Of a stretch of DNA of 64,000 bases, positions 32,981 to 41,014 are shown piece by piece. The stretch is from assembly GCA_015056655.1 (NCBI GenBank), contig SVFV01000006.1, positions 95,072-159,071 of the forward strand, read 5' to 3'. The stretch is from Butyrivibrio sp. (lineage in GTDB: Bacteria > Bacillota > Clostridia > Lachnospirales > Lachnospiraceae). How positions within the stretch are numbered: the stretch's first letter is position 1; each line of letters starts with the position of its first letter. The position numbers and the translations under genes are program-made. The notes below the pieces were generated by a model. It saw only the letters and a program-made list of their open reading frames with translations, had not been told where the DNA came from and ran no database searches.

Positions 32981-34117
32981 TCATATTACTTCATTATATA
33001 TTTCCTCGATTTCCCCAATAATACTACCGCTGAATCTTGCTACAGCCTGCTCTTTTGCATTGCATATAATTTCATCTACTAATTGGTAATTATTTATTGC
33101 GAAACATAGAACATCAAATAGATTATTTTTGTTTTTGTCATACAACAATCCTGTCTCATAATTCTTAATTAGATACTTAGTACATCCAGCGTCAGCACCA
33201 ATCACTAAATTTTCATAATATTGCCCTTCTATAGTTGTTCTTCCAAATGCTTCGGAATCAGAGCACATAAAAGCAATATCCATATTCTTTCTTATATCAA
33301 GAATATCATTTCGAAATCCAAGAAACCTAACATTATCCAATGAATTATCAATACAATAGTTCTTATATTCTTTTTCGCACCCCCCAATACCACACACAGT
33401 TAGTGTACACTTAATTGAAAAAGCATTCATTTTCTTAACACACTCTAAAGCATCCTGTAATCCTTTCTTCTTTTGCAACGATCCGACAAATAATAAATTG
33501 CAAATACCATCCTGCATAAATCTTCGTTTTTTTACATAACTACTATCAAAAAAAACACGATTATATATCACCTTCGAACTTTTAAAGTTGTATATCTGTT
33601 TATATTTGGTCTCAACAAAATTACTTATAAAAATTGCATGAGAATAATCTGCATATTGAAGTACTCTAATCGCATCATAATGTTCTATTTCATGATCTTC
33701 TTTCATTAATTCTCTAATATGCCAAACATGCGGTATTTTTAACCATCTCGCAATCTTTACACCTTCAATTATGGCAAAAGAATTTGAATGTATAATATCC
33801 ACCTTAAGCCTTCTCAGCTTTATACAAAGAATTAAATCAAACAGATTATTGAAGGTTTTAGAATATGTGAATTTTATGCTTTCTTTTATTGTTTCTCTGA
33901 TGCTTTTATGATATAGCTTTCTTGTCGCTACTCTATAGTGTCCAATAATTAGATTATCAATTCCATTATCTCTTAATCTGGAAATAAATTCCTTGTCATA
34001 CTTTGGTATCACTACATAATAAACGCAATTTGTTTTATCAGTATCTTTCAGCCAATCGATTAATGAAAGATTTGCACCTAACGCTTTATAACTATGACAA
34101 AAGACACATATCTTCAT
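32981..34117 (-). CDS. Glycosyltransferase family 4
   Basis: 378 residues. N-terminal domain with HSNSFAIIEGVKIARWLKIPHVWHIRE; C-terminal GT4 domain NLLFVGSLQKKKGLQDALECVKK, then VRFLGFRNDILDIRKNMDIAFMCSDSEAFGRTTIEGQ, where SEAFGRTTIEG is the EX7E-type donor-binding motif. Transfers a sugar from a nucleotide donor to the lipid-linked repeat unit; which sugar cannot be told. Confidence 0.9.
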   Translation of the reverse strand: MKICVFCHSYKALGANLSLIDWLKDTDKTNCVYYVVIPKYDKEFISRLRDNGIDNLIIGHYRVATRKLYHKSIRETIKESIKFTYSKTFNNLFDLILCIKLRRLKVDIIHSNSFAIIEGVKIARWLKIPHVWHIRELMKEDHEIEHYDAIRVLQYADYSHAIFISNFVETKYKQIYNFKSSKVIYNRVFFDSSYVKKRRFMQDGICNLLFVGSLQKKKGLQDALECVKKMNAFSIKCTLTVCGIGGCEKEYKNYCIDNSLDNVRFLGFRNDILDIRKNMDIAFMCSDSEAFGRTTIEGQYYENLVIGADAGCTKYLIKNYETGLLYDKNKNNLFDVLCFAINNYQLVDEIICNAKEQAVARFSGSIIGEIEEIYNEVI

Positions 34118-34151
34118 ATCTGCTACACCTGTATTTGACTTTCACTTTTGA

Positions 34152-35084
34152 TTATAATTTACCTCTAATGATTGCCCACGTATTATATATTCTCCAATTC
34201 ATGGACACACCCTGATTATATTTACTTGAAAACATTAGATATATCCTATTAAACAGATTTTCTCTATAGTGTGCAGTCATCAGCAATTTGCTATCATAAT
34301 TCTCAGAAAAAAACTTTTCATATTCTACTGCGCTTTTTTCTCGGATACGTGCAAGTCTTTCATTATGATATTTAAACTTGTTATACTTTCGTCGAATATT
34401 CTTAATCAATCCCATTCCAATATCTGCACCTATAAGGTTATCTCTAGTCTGTCGATAACTCATATGTGGCATAGGGTCATATATCTGTTTGCAATCAAAA
34501 AAAGAATTATAATGCAACCATGTATCATGTATAAGAATATTCTTTAAATTTGGTTTCCTTTCAACAATAGTTTTATGAAATGCATTATTCCATACCTGAG
34601 TACATCCTCGAGACAAACCTATCATTGATGCCGAATAAATATTATATCTACTAACACGTTCAAAACAATTCTCATAACGTATAAACTTGCTGTTCTCATC
34701 AACTATATTCTGTGCCGAATAATAAAAACATTTTTTACTATTATCCATCAGCTTACTTGCACTAATTAGTTTATCATCATCCCAAATATCATCCTGATCT
34801 GAAAAAGCATATAAATCTGTATCTTCATATTCTTCTTCATAGATCATTTTTAAAAAAGAATATCCACAACCAATATTCTCCCCAAATATTCCACGAATAT
34901 TACCATGTTTTTTTTCATATTCTTTGATTATATTCACAGTATTGTCTTTAGATCCATCATCTCGAATGATTATATGAACAAACACCTCACTCTGAGTAAG
35001 AATAGAATCAATCTGTTCTTTAAGATATTTTTCGCCATTATATGTTGATAAAAAAACTGTCGCTGTTTTTTTAATTCCATTCAT
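34152..35084 (-). CDS. Glycosyltransferase family 2
   Basis: 310 residues, GT-A fold: ATVFLSTYNGEKYLKEQIDSIL at the start, IIIRDDGSKDNT (first DD), AFSDQDDIWDDDKL (DxD region) at about 90-105, and an acceptor-side segment HDTWLHY. Resembles the rhamnosyltransferase-like group. Its start codon overlaps the licD stop (TAATG), so the two are translationally coupled. Confidence 0.92.
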   Translation of the reverse strand: MNGIKKTATVFLSTYNGEKYLKEQIDSILTQSEVFVHIIIRDDGSKDNTVNIIKEYEKKHGNIRGIFGENIGCGYSFLKMIYEEEYEDTDLYAFSDQDDIWDDDKLISASKLMDNSKKCFYYSAQNIVDENSKFIRYENCFERVSRYNIYSASMIGLSRGCTQVWNNAFHKTIVERKPNLKNILIHDTWLHYNSFFDCKQIYDPMPHMSYRQTRDNLIGADIGMGLIKNIRRKYNKFKYHNERLARIREKSAVEYEKFFSENYDSKLLMTAHYRENLFNRIYLMFSSKYNQGVSMNWRIYNTWAIIRGKL

Positions 35085-35926
35085 TATTTATTCCCATGTA
35101 CTGCATAATCACCTACGAGCTCTATTGGATGAACACCTTTGTTTTTATCTTTTGGAGGAGACCAATAATCACCATAAAGTTGAGAAAGTATCCGATCATA
35201 ATCCTTTGGCCCTAATATTGTTCTACCTTCAAATTCGTATTGAATTAGGTCAGCAAAAAACTTTTGAGGAAAGATTTCTTTTCTCCTTTTAATACCAATG
35301 AAATTTACGATATAATCACTTTTTTTTATACTATATCTTTTTAACAGCTCATCTATTTTTTCTCTCCATTTGATTTTATCAGGATGAACCACTACACTCA
35401 GATATTTGCATAGCCCAATCGCTATCTTATCTATTCTACTTCTATCTTTCCTCTTAACATCAACTGTCTCAAAATATGCCAAATGAAACATGGCTCTACA
35501 AAATGTCAAATATGAATAATGTATGCATCGCCTTATCGGATTGTTTGGCAACGCATCATATGGGAATATATCTACCCAAACATTTTCGATTCTTTGATCT
35601 TTACTTCCTAGTCGTTTCACGCTATATCTTTTATCAACCACATGTGCCATGTAATAATGATGACTCTTGTTATTCCTATATGTGTGTATCTCAAATTGAC
35701 CATTTAGGTGTTCCTCAGCAACCTGAATAAATCGTTCATACTCATCCCGAAACATTCCTAAATCTATATCATTATCCCAAGGAATAAACCCCTTATGCCG
35801 AACAGCTCCCAAAAAAGTTCCACCAGAAGCGAAATAAATAATCCCATATTCTTTACATAATCTATCGATTTCATCCAGTATATTCAGTTCTATCTCTTGT
35901 ATAGCTTTGGTATTGTATTCACACAT
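35084..35926 (-). CDS. LicD-family phosphotransferase
   Basis: 280 residues. The LicD core is clear: LDEIDRLCKEYGIIYFASGGTFLGAVRHKGFIPWDNDIDLGMFRDEYERF (in parts, about 18-65), with GG-T-LGAVRH and the DNDID metal motif. LicD proteins add phosphocholine or similar phospho-groups to surface glycans, so the polysaccharide is likely zwitterionic or phospho-decorated. No choline uptake or activation genes (licA-C) are in the window. Confidence 0.92.
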   Translation of the reverse strand: MCEYNTKAIQEIELNILDEIDRLCKEYGIIYFASGGTFLGAVRHKGFIPWDNDIDLGMFRDEYERFIQVAEEHLNGQFEIHTYRNNKSHHYYMAHVVDKRYSVKRLGSKDQRIENVWVDIFPYDALPNNPIRRCIHYSYLTFCRAMFHLAYFETVDVKRKDRSRIDKIAIGLCKYLSVVVHPDKIKWREKIDELLKRYSIKKSDYIVNFIGIKRRKEIFPQKFFADLIQYEFEGRTILGPKDYDRILSQLYGDYWSPPKDKNKGVHPIELVGDYAVHGNK

Positions 35927-35990
35927 TCTTATCGTTTATCCCTTTTCTACTTCATGGTACAAAAGCCTTCTAATTTCACTTTAGCTTTTA

Positions 35991-36926
35991 TCAATCGTCT
36001 TTTACAATCGCATATAATACAGTTTCTACATCGCTTCTTGAGTGATGTCTTACAAATATCTTATAATCAGGTACCAGTTCATTTATATACTCGGCAATTC
36101 TAATCATGTCTTCGTTACTATGGTATATACAAATTGCAAGTTTAGGTTTGTTCCTTTGTATAACATTTCTAGCACCTTTTAGTGCATTTAATTCTTCCCC
36201 TTCTATGTCTAATTTTATATATGTTACATTTTGACATTCATCTTCTTTATCAATTGAAATAGTTTCTATAACTTCCGTCGCATCACTTTTATCTAATGCT
36301 ATCTTCGAAGTAGCGCCATTTTCTTTGAAATACACCTTTTTTCTTACATCAGATAATCCTTTTTTGTGCACTGTCACATGTGTATTCTTCGAAAAAAAAC
36401 GAGCAATCAAATTATAATATTTTTTTGAAGGCTCAAATGCGAGAACACTATAATTCTTTATTTTTTTCTTTCTCGCAACATCGATAAACTGTTGTATAGT
36501 ATCTCCAGTGTATGCTCCACCATCAATAAATACCTCATTTTCTTCTATACTGAATATTTCATCCACAAAATACTGATTTGATTCCATATACATTTGCGAA
36601 GGAATAGGCTTTTTATTTATTCGATAATTTATACATGCTTTATAAACATTTTTAGATATCTCATCTTCCAACAATTCAACTACATTATTAACTCTTACTT
36701 CATTCTTCTCAAAAAAAACTTTCGCTTCCTTCATTTCCGTTGTCGGATGCATTAACTCATTCTTGTCGTTTTTGTGTGATAGTATAAAATTAATTCTTCT
36801 TGTAATACCTATCTCTTTAAGGCAAACCAAAAGCCTAAAAGTCAAATAGTGTTCTTGCAAAAAATGATATACCGGCATAACGACTCGTCTTAAATCATTA
36901 TTTTTTTTAGACATCTTTTCTCTCAT
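35991..36926 (-). CDS. FkbM-family methyltransferase
   Basis: 311 residues. SAM-binding motif VFIDGGAYTGDTIQQFID near residue 130, LAFEPSKKYYNLIARF, and the FkbM ITYIKLDIEGEELNALKGA-type block (YIKLDIEGEELNALKGARN, about 235-250) are visible. Probably O-methylates a glycan sugar. First gene of the AT-rich assembly block, right after a terminator-like hairpin. ATG at 36914 (behind GAGAGAAAA) is an alternative start. Confidence 0.9.
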   Translation of the reverse strand: MREKMSKKNNDLRRVVMPVYHFLQEHYLTFRLLVCLKEIGITRRINFILSHKNDKNELMHPTTEMKEAKVFFEKNEVRVNNVVELLEDEISKNVYKACINYRINKKPIPSQMYMESNQYFVDEIFSIEENEVFIDGGAYTGDTIQQFIDVARKKKIKNYSVLAFEPSKKYYNLIARFFSKNTHVTVHKKGLSDVRKKVYFKENGATSKIALDKSDATEVIETISIDKEDECQNVTYIKLDIEGEELNALKGARNVIQRNKPKLAICIYHSNEDMIRIAEYINELVPDYKIFVRHHSRSDVETVLYAIVKDD

Positions 36927-36938
36927 AGTATTTCAAAC

Positions 36939-36981
36939 CAAAAACAGCAGTCACGTCAGGAAGCATCCTGGCGCGCTGCTG
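36939..36981 (-). terminator. Hairpin with U run just before fkbM (attenuator-like)
   Basis: CAGCAG...CAGGA (36945-36961) and TCCTG...CTGCTG (36966-36981) form a two-part stem with an internal loop; on the minus strand it is followed by UUUUU and then, 13 bases later, the fkbM start codon. A terminator so close to a start codon suggests leader attenuation or a need for antitermination. Confidence 0.65.
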
Positions 36982-37063
36982 CCAAATTAATCTTTATTCA
37001 TGCTCCCCATATAAACTCTTTTCATAAAGTTTATGCACCTGCCTCATTCAGGTGCTCTCATAA

Positions 37064-37100
37064 GAAAAATCCCCATAGAGCCCTTAAACTCTATAGGGAT
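37064..37100 (-). terminator. Terminator after the XRE-DUF4160 pair
   Basis: ATCCCCATAGAG (37069-37080) pairs with CTCTATAGGGAT (37089-37100); five U follow on the minus strand. A further GCACCTG-CAGGTGC hairpin lies at 37034-37054. The 36927-37206 gap contains only these hairpins. Confidence 0.82.
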
Positions 37101-37206
37101 ATTATACTTTAGATATGGATTTTTGTCATTTGCTTCTTGCTTCATATCAAAAAGCTGTGCCCCTTCCTTGACCCTTCCTTACATTAAAGTCTGTCACTAT
37201 GCATCA

Positions 37207-37440
37207 TTAGAACTTTTTGAACAAATCAGTGTTTTCATCAATAAAAGTATATATAGCTTCTCTTGTTGATTTCTTCTGGATAATATCACCCGTCTCATGA
37301 GCACGCTTCTCTAAGTTATATATCTCTGTAAAATTTTCTTTTCGGATTATCACTATCGAATCCGAATAGAATAGAGTTCCTTCTTTTTCCAATACACAGA
37401 GCTCATATCCAAGAATTCTTTTTATTACCAAACACGCCAT
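37207..37440 (-). CDS. Small protein downstream of the XRE-DUF4160 gene, unknown
   Basis: 77 residues, mixed alpha/beta, no signal peptide (MACLVIKRILGYELCVLEKE start). Six bases after the HTH gene and followed by a terminator, so it is the second gene of a two-gene unit. I see no match to DUF2442, the usual partner of DUF4160. Could be a toxin, an antitoxin or an unrelated regulator. Confidence 0.7.
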   Translation of the reverse strand: MACLVIKRILGYELCVLEKEGTLFYSDSIVIIRKENFTEIYNLEKRAHETGDIIQKKSTREAIYTFIDENTDLFKKF

Positions 37441-37446
37441 GCACTG

Positions 37447-38079
37447 TTACTCCCATTCCGGCATCAATTCTATTTTTTTAGATCTCCACATATCAAGCAG
37501 TTGCCTCCTATTATCACCAAGCCAGTCCTCGATAACCGGACGCACATATTTAGAAAAATCGCCTTCAATCATTCCGCTTTTTATGTCTATCCTTCCTTCC
37601 ACATTATCATCTATATAGTTCACTACCAACGATGGATCTCCTTCGAAATTTGAATCCATAAAAATCTCAATGTTACAGAAATGCGCTATCTTCACAAATG
37701 AATCAGAATTATTCATGTTTCCTCTGCTATTCCTCCTTGTGGATTTCATCTTTTTGGCATATTCAAGAAGATGCTCCCTGTCAATCCATTCCATGTCATT
37801 GAATGCTTCTATCAGTTCACGCTCTTTTGTCCCACTAGGAATAACCATATAATCCACACTCCTTCCCCTGTCACTATCCTCGGTAACTCCGGAGAGAAGA
37901 TACTCCGGAGTTACATCCAATGCAGCACAAATGCACATAATCTTCTCAGATCCAGGATTAGTATTCTTCTTTCTCCAATCACTTATAGTCGTAGTCGCAA
38001 TGCCTGTCCGTTTTGAAAACTCACGTTGCGTCATATTTTTTTCTTCCAAAAGATGAAAGACTCTTTGTCCAATTGTCAT
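37447..38079 (-). CDS. XRE regulator with a C-terminal DUF4160-like domain
   Basis: 210 residues. XRE helix-turn-helix at about 1-65 (IGQRVFHLLEEKNMTQREFSKRTGIATTTISDWRK). After a linker rich in Arg/Asn, residues about 125-205 resemble DUF4160 (FCNIEIFMDSNFEGDPSLVV, GRIDIKSGMIEGDF, VRPVIEDWLGDNRRQLLDMW), normally a stand-alone protein paired with DUF2442. The start at 38079 is chosen for GGAGG; the upstream TTG in frame overlaps that site. A TATAAT-like -10 lies 37 bases upstream. Located in the gap between the two halves of the polysaccharide cluster. Confidence 0.78.
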   Translation of the reverse strand: MTIGQRVFHLLEEKNMTQREFSKRTGIATTTISDWRKKNTNPGSEKIMCICAALDVTPEYLLSGVTEDSDRGRSVDYMVIPSGTKERELIEAFNDMEWIDREHLLEYAKKMKSTRRNSRGNMNNSDSFVKIAHFCNIEIFMDSNFEGDPSLVVNYIDDNVEGRIDIKSGMIEGDFSKYVRPVIEDWLGDNRRQLLDMWRSKKIELMPEWE

Positions 38080-38140
38080 AAATACCTCCGATTCCAAGCA
38101 TCGTTAATTACGGATATTATAGCAAAAATACTATATAATG

Positions 38141-38169
38141 AAAACCCCTCCACAAAGTGAAGGAGTTTT
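38141..38169 (-). terminator. Terminator after the Cys-repeat secreted protein
   Basis: AAAACCCCTCCAC and GTGAAGGAGTTTT form a stem with an A-U base. The promoter of the XRE gene overlaps it. Confidence 0.7.
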
Positions 38170-38185
38170 CAATCATTAATTACAA

Positions 38186-38980
38186 CTACCTTCTAAGCAT
38201 TTTCCACCCTTTTGATTTGGGCTTTGAATTATCCTTTTTGGGCTTTGTAAACTCCAGCTTCCCTCCGGTTATTTTTCCGGTAACAGACTTATGACATTCT
38301 GAGCATAGGACGACTATTCTGCCTGTTTTGGGAGTATATTTGTAATAAAATTTATTTGTATTGTGCTTGCCTGAAAAAGCTGCTGTCGTGCCTTTTACAG
38401 CCTGGTTGTCTTTTCCGCATGCTGTGCAAATGCGCTTCTGGCTTACTTTAACAGTTCTTCCTTTTACTTCAATTGATTCTATGGACCAGCTACCATATTT
38501 GTGTCTTTTCTTTGATGAAACAGATTCTGACTTGCCCGTAGCACCACAGTTTTTACAAACCTGCTGTCTGATCCCATTTCCTCCACAGGTTGCTTTAACA
38601 GTTGTTTTCCATATAAACCTATGATTCTTAACAGGTATCGCTTCTGTCTTAATAACAAACCTACAATTTTTGCATACGTAGGATCTCACTCCTTCATGAG
38701 CACACGTGGGATCCTGAGTTTTCTCCCACTTTCCTTTGTGTTCTGTCTTCTCGATTTCCTCAGTTTCCAATATTTCTTCGCAGTCCTGACATATCATTAC
38801 CTCTTTTCCTGGCTTACTGCATGTTGGCTTTACCATAGTTACCCACTCGCAATTTTCATGAGCACAACTACTTGCCTGTACTCTGGATGCAGGCATCACA
38901 GGTGCCCACCAAAAGACTGATGCCCCAACTAAAACAGCTACAGCCGCACGCACAATCCTTTCGGCTGCTTTTTTATTCAT
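38186..38980 (-). CDS. Secreted protein with Cys-x2-Cys repeats
   Basis: 264 residues. Signal peptide (Lys/Arg start, hydrophobic segment to about 25, then MPASRVQA/S). Mature part has about four units of the form H-x-W...PTC-x3-G-x4-C-x2-C (PTCSKPGKEVMICQDC, PTCAHEGVRSYVCKNC, ATCGGNGIRQQVCKNC, then a degenerate ICTACG) and ends in a basic tail (PKKDNSKPKSKGWKMLRR). The unit could bind a metal or form disulfides. Similar repeats occur in surface proteins of gut Clostridia; role unknown. Own transcript. Confidence 0.82.
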   Translation of the reverse strand: MNKKAAERIVRAAVAVLVGASVFWWAPVMPASRVQASSCAHENCEWVTMVKPTCSKPGKEVMICQDCEEILETEEIEKTEHKGKWEKTQDPTCAHEGVRSYVCKNCRFVIKTEAIPVKNHRFIWKTTVKATCGGNGIRQQVCKNCGATGKSESVSSKKRHKYGSWSIESIEVKGRTVKVSQKRICTACGKDNQAVKGTTAAFSGKHNTNKFYYKYTPKTGRIVVLCSECHKSVTGKITGGKLEFTKPKKDNSKPKSKGWKMLRR

Positions 38981-39151
38981 TTAAATTATCCTCCTGTATC
39001 ATAATGTAATTAAATTGCAATTATCCCGGGATATCTTCTGTCATTTGTATAACGACAGGTACGTCAAGAATTGACGCATTAAAGAAAATAACATTTTTAT
39101 ACCATCAAAACAAGTCAATTAAGAAAACATTAAGAATAGAAAAGAAATTAC

Positions 39152-39183
39152 AAAAAACTCCCCCACATAGTGAAGGAGTTTTT
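39152..39183 (-). terminator. Terminator after the sugar transferase gene
   Basis: AAAAACTCC/GGAGTTTTT stem followed by U on minus. Nearly the same loop sequence as the terminator at 38141. Confidence 0.75.
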
Positions 39184-39202
39184 CAATAATCATAATATCT
39201 TT

Positions 39203-39907
39203 TTAATATGCACCATCCGATTCAAAAACTACGGGGATAGTTTTCAGGATAAGCTTTATGTCGGTTGTAATGCTCATATCCTTGATGTATTTAAGATCGA
39301 GCTCAACCCATTCTTCCCATTTAATGTTTGCACGTCCGCCAACCTGCCAGTAGCATGTAAGTCCAGGCTTAACAATGAGGCGCTGCTTCTCATAAGCGTT
39401 GCATTCTTCCATCTGCTGTAGAAGAATAGGTCTTGGTCCAACTATACTCATATCTCCCTTAATAATGTTAAGGAGCTGAGGAAGTTCGTCGATTGAATAC
39501 TTTCTAATAAATTTTCCTACGTGAGTTATTCTGGGGTCATCCTTAATCTTGAATGCATGTCCTGTCTGCTCATTCTGGGCCTGCATACGTTCAAACTGTG
39601 ATTCCGCATTCTTGTACATACTTCTGAACTTATAAATTTTGAATGGTTTTAAGTCCTTGCCAGCTCGTTGCTGTGTAAATAACACAGGTCCACCATCTTC
39701 CATCATAATCGCCAACGCTGTTATAAGGAAAATCGGCGAAAGTACGATAAGTGCAAAGCTGGATGCCACAACATCAAAGCCTCTTTTTACCCACTTATAT
39801 ACATTTGCCTTATGATCATAGACCTCCTGATAAATCAGTTCTATGATTTTTGAGCCAGCAGTCTCGATGATTGCCTCATCTCTTTTGACAGCTACCATCT
39901 CATTCAT
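39203..39907 (-). CDS. Initiating sugar-phosphate transferase (WbaP/EpsL type)
   Basis: 234 residues. One membrane segment (about 35-60: KRGFDVVASSFALIVLSPIFLITALAI in parts), then the polyprenyl-phosphate sugar-1-phosphate transferase catalytic domain with FTQQRAGKDLKPFKIYKFRSM, SIDELPQLLNIIKGDMSIVGPRP and KPGLTCYWQVGGR. It loads the first sugar phosphate on undecaprenyl phosphate. The start at 39907 is chosen for AAAGGAGAGG upstream; the longer frame begins with TTG. Confidence 0.95.
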   Translation of the reverse strand: MNEMVAVKRDEAIIETAGSKIIELIYQEVYDHKANVYKWVKRGFDVVASSFALIVLSPIFLITALAIMMEDGGPVLFTQQRAGKDLKPFKIYKFRSMYKNAESQFERMQAQNEQTGHAFKIKDDPRITHVGKFIRKYSIDELPQLLNIIKGDMSIVGPRPILLQQMEECNAYEKQRLIVKPGLTCYWQVGGRANIKWEEWVELDLKYIKDMSITTDIKLILKTIPVVFESDGAY

Positions 39908-40017
39908 ATAGGCCTCTCCTTTCCCCTCATCCGTCATCTCAACTGTTCTCAAATTGAAAACATAGGATCAGGCCTTTAAATATGTATCATTATGTAAGTG
40001 CGAAATCAGCCAGTCTA

Positions 40018-40875
40018 TCAATTCATCTTTATAAATGCGAATGTGCCTGCTTTGTTAACTGTGCAGACTACATGTCCCTCATGAATGTCATCAACCTGTA
40101 CTTCTTTCCAGGTTCCATCTGACATCAGCTGGAAAACTCTGTATACATCGCCATTCTTGCATCCATAAACCTTGAAATCAACCTGGCATGTACTGAAACG
40201 AACACCACGTGCATAGGTCTCAACAACGTTCTTTACTGATCCGCCAATCTGAGCTGCAAGAGTCTTTGCAGAGCTAACTGTTCCAGAATTAGTCTCTCTC
40301 ATAACGAAAGTTGCTCTGGTCTTAACTCCACCAATTACAAGCTTACCGCCCTGGCCTACAGGAATAACATTATCAAGTCCAGGTGCCTTGGAAATGGTAT
40401 TGAAGAAAGGTCCCTCAGTAATACTTACCTTGCTGCCACCACCTGATGAGCCGCCACCAGTAATAGTTACCTTAGGATTCTTCTTACTGCTTCCATTGGA
40501 GTTCGTAATAGTAATCTTGTATGTGTAGTTATTAGTAACACGGTTATCAACGTAGTAGGAACCATAATTTGTAGAATTATCTGTTGTGGTACCTGACTTA
40601 CCAGCTGCCTGAGTAGCTGCATTAGCTGCTGTCTGTGCTGCGCTGGCTGCTGCATTAGCCGCCTGTGCTGCTGCATTGGCAGATGCCTGTGCTGCCTGAG
40701 TAGCTGAAGTCGCTGCCTGTGCTGCCGCTGCTGCTTCTTCTGCTGCTTTAGAAGCCGCCGCTGCTGCCTCTGCCGCTGCTTTGACCGCTTCTGCAGTTGC
40801 TGATTCGGCAGCTGACACAGTCATTGGTGATAACACCAAGACCCCCGTTAATACCAGTGCCATTATCTTCTTCAT
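40018..40875 (-). CDS. Secreted protein with a long Ala-rich helix
   Basis: 285 residues. Clear signal peptide (MKKIMALVLTGVLVLSPMTVSA/AE). Residues about 24-90 are an almost pure Ala stretch with Ala-Ala-x steps, probably one long helix or coiled coil. A Gly/Ser/Asn linker follows (about 100-150), then a folded beta-rich domain (about 155-285, ending GHVVCTVNKAGTFAFIKMN). No LPXTG or membrane anchor. In the polysaccharide operon, between the sortase-like lipoprotein and the initiating transferase; may be a matrix protein. A CsrA-like hairpin precedes its ribosome site. Confidence 0.85.
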   Translation of the reverse strand: MKKIMALVLTGVLVLSPMTVSAAESATAEAVKAAAEAAAAASKAAEEAAAAAQAATSATQAAQASANAAAQAANAAASAAQTAANAATQAAGKSGTTTDNSTNYGSYYVDNRVTNNYTYKITITNSNGSSKKNPKVTITGGGSSGGGSKVSITEGPFFNTISKAPGLDNVIPVGQGGKLVIGGVKTRATFVMRETNSGTVSSAKTLAAQIGGSVKNVVETYARGVRFSTCQVDFKVYGCKNGDVYRVFQLMSDGTWKEVQVDDIHEGHVVCTVNKAGTFAFIKMN

Positions 40876-40890
40876 AACATTTCCCCTTTC

Positions 40891-40905
40891 TGCGCATCCT
40901 GCGCA
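40891..40905 (-). promoter_or_regulatory. GGA-loop hairpin before the Ala-rich secreted protein
   Basis: RNA reads UGCGC-AGGAU-GCGCA, a perfect 5-bp GC stem with AGGAU in the loop, directly upstream of the AAAGGGG ribosome site. Same design as the hairpins in the flagellar leaders. Confidence 0.45.
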
Positions 40906-41014
40906 AATAACTCACAAGAAAATCTAACTATATTTTAACAAGAATACGTTTAATTAACTACTTAAAAAACAATAAAATAAGCATAAAATGGGGCTTTCAA
41001 TTATCAATTATATG

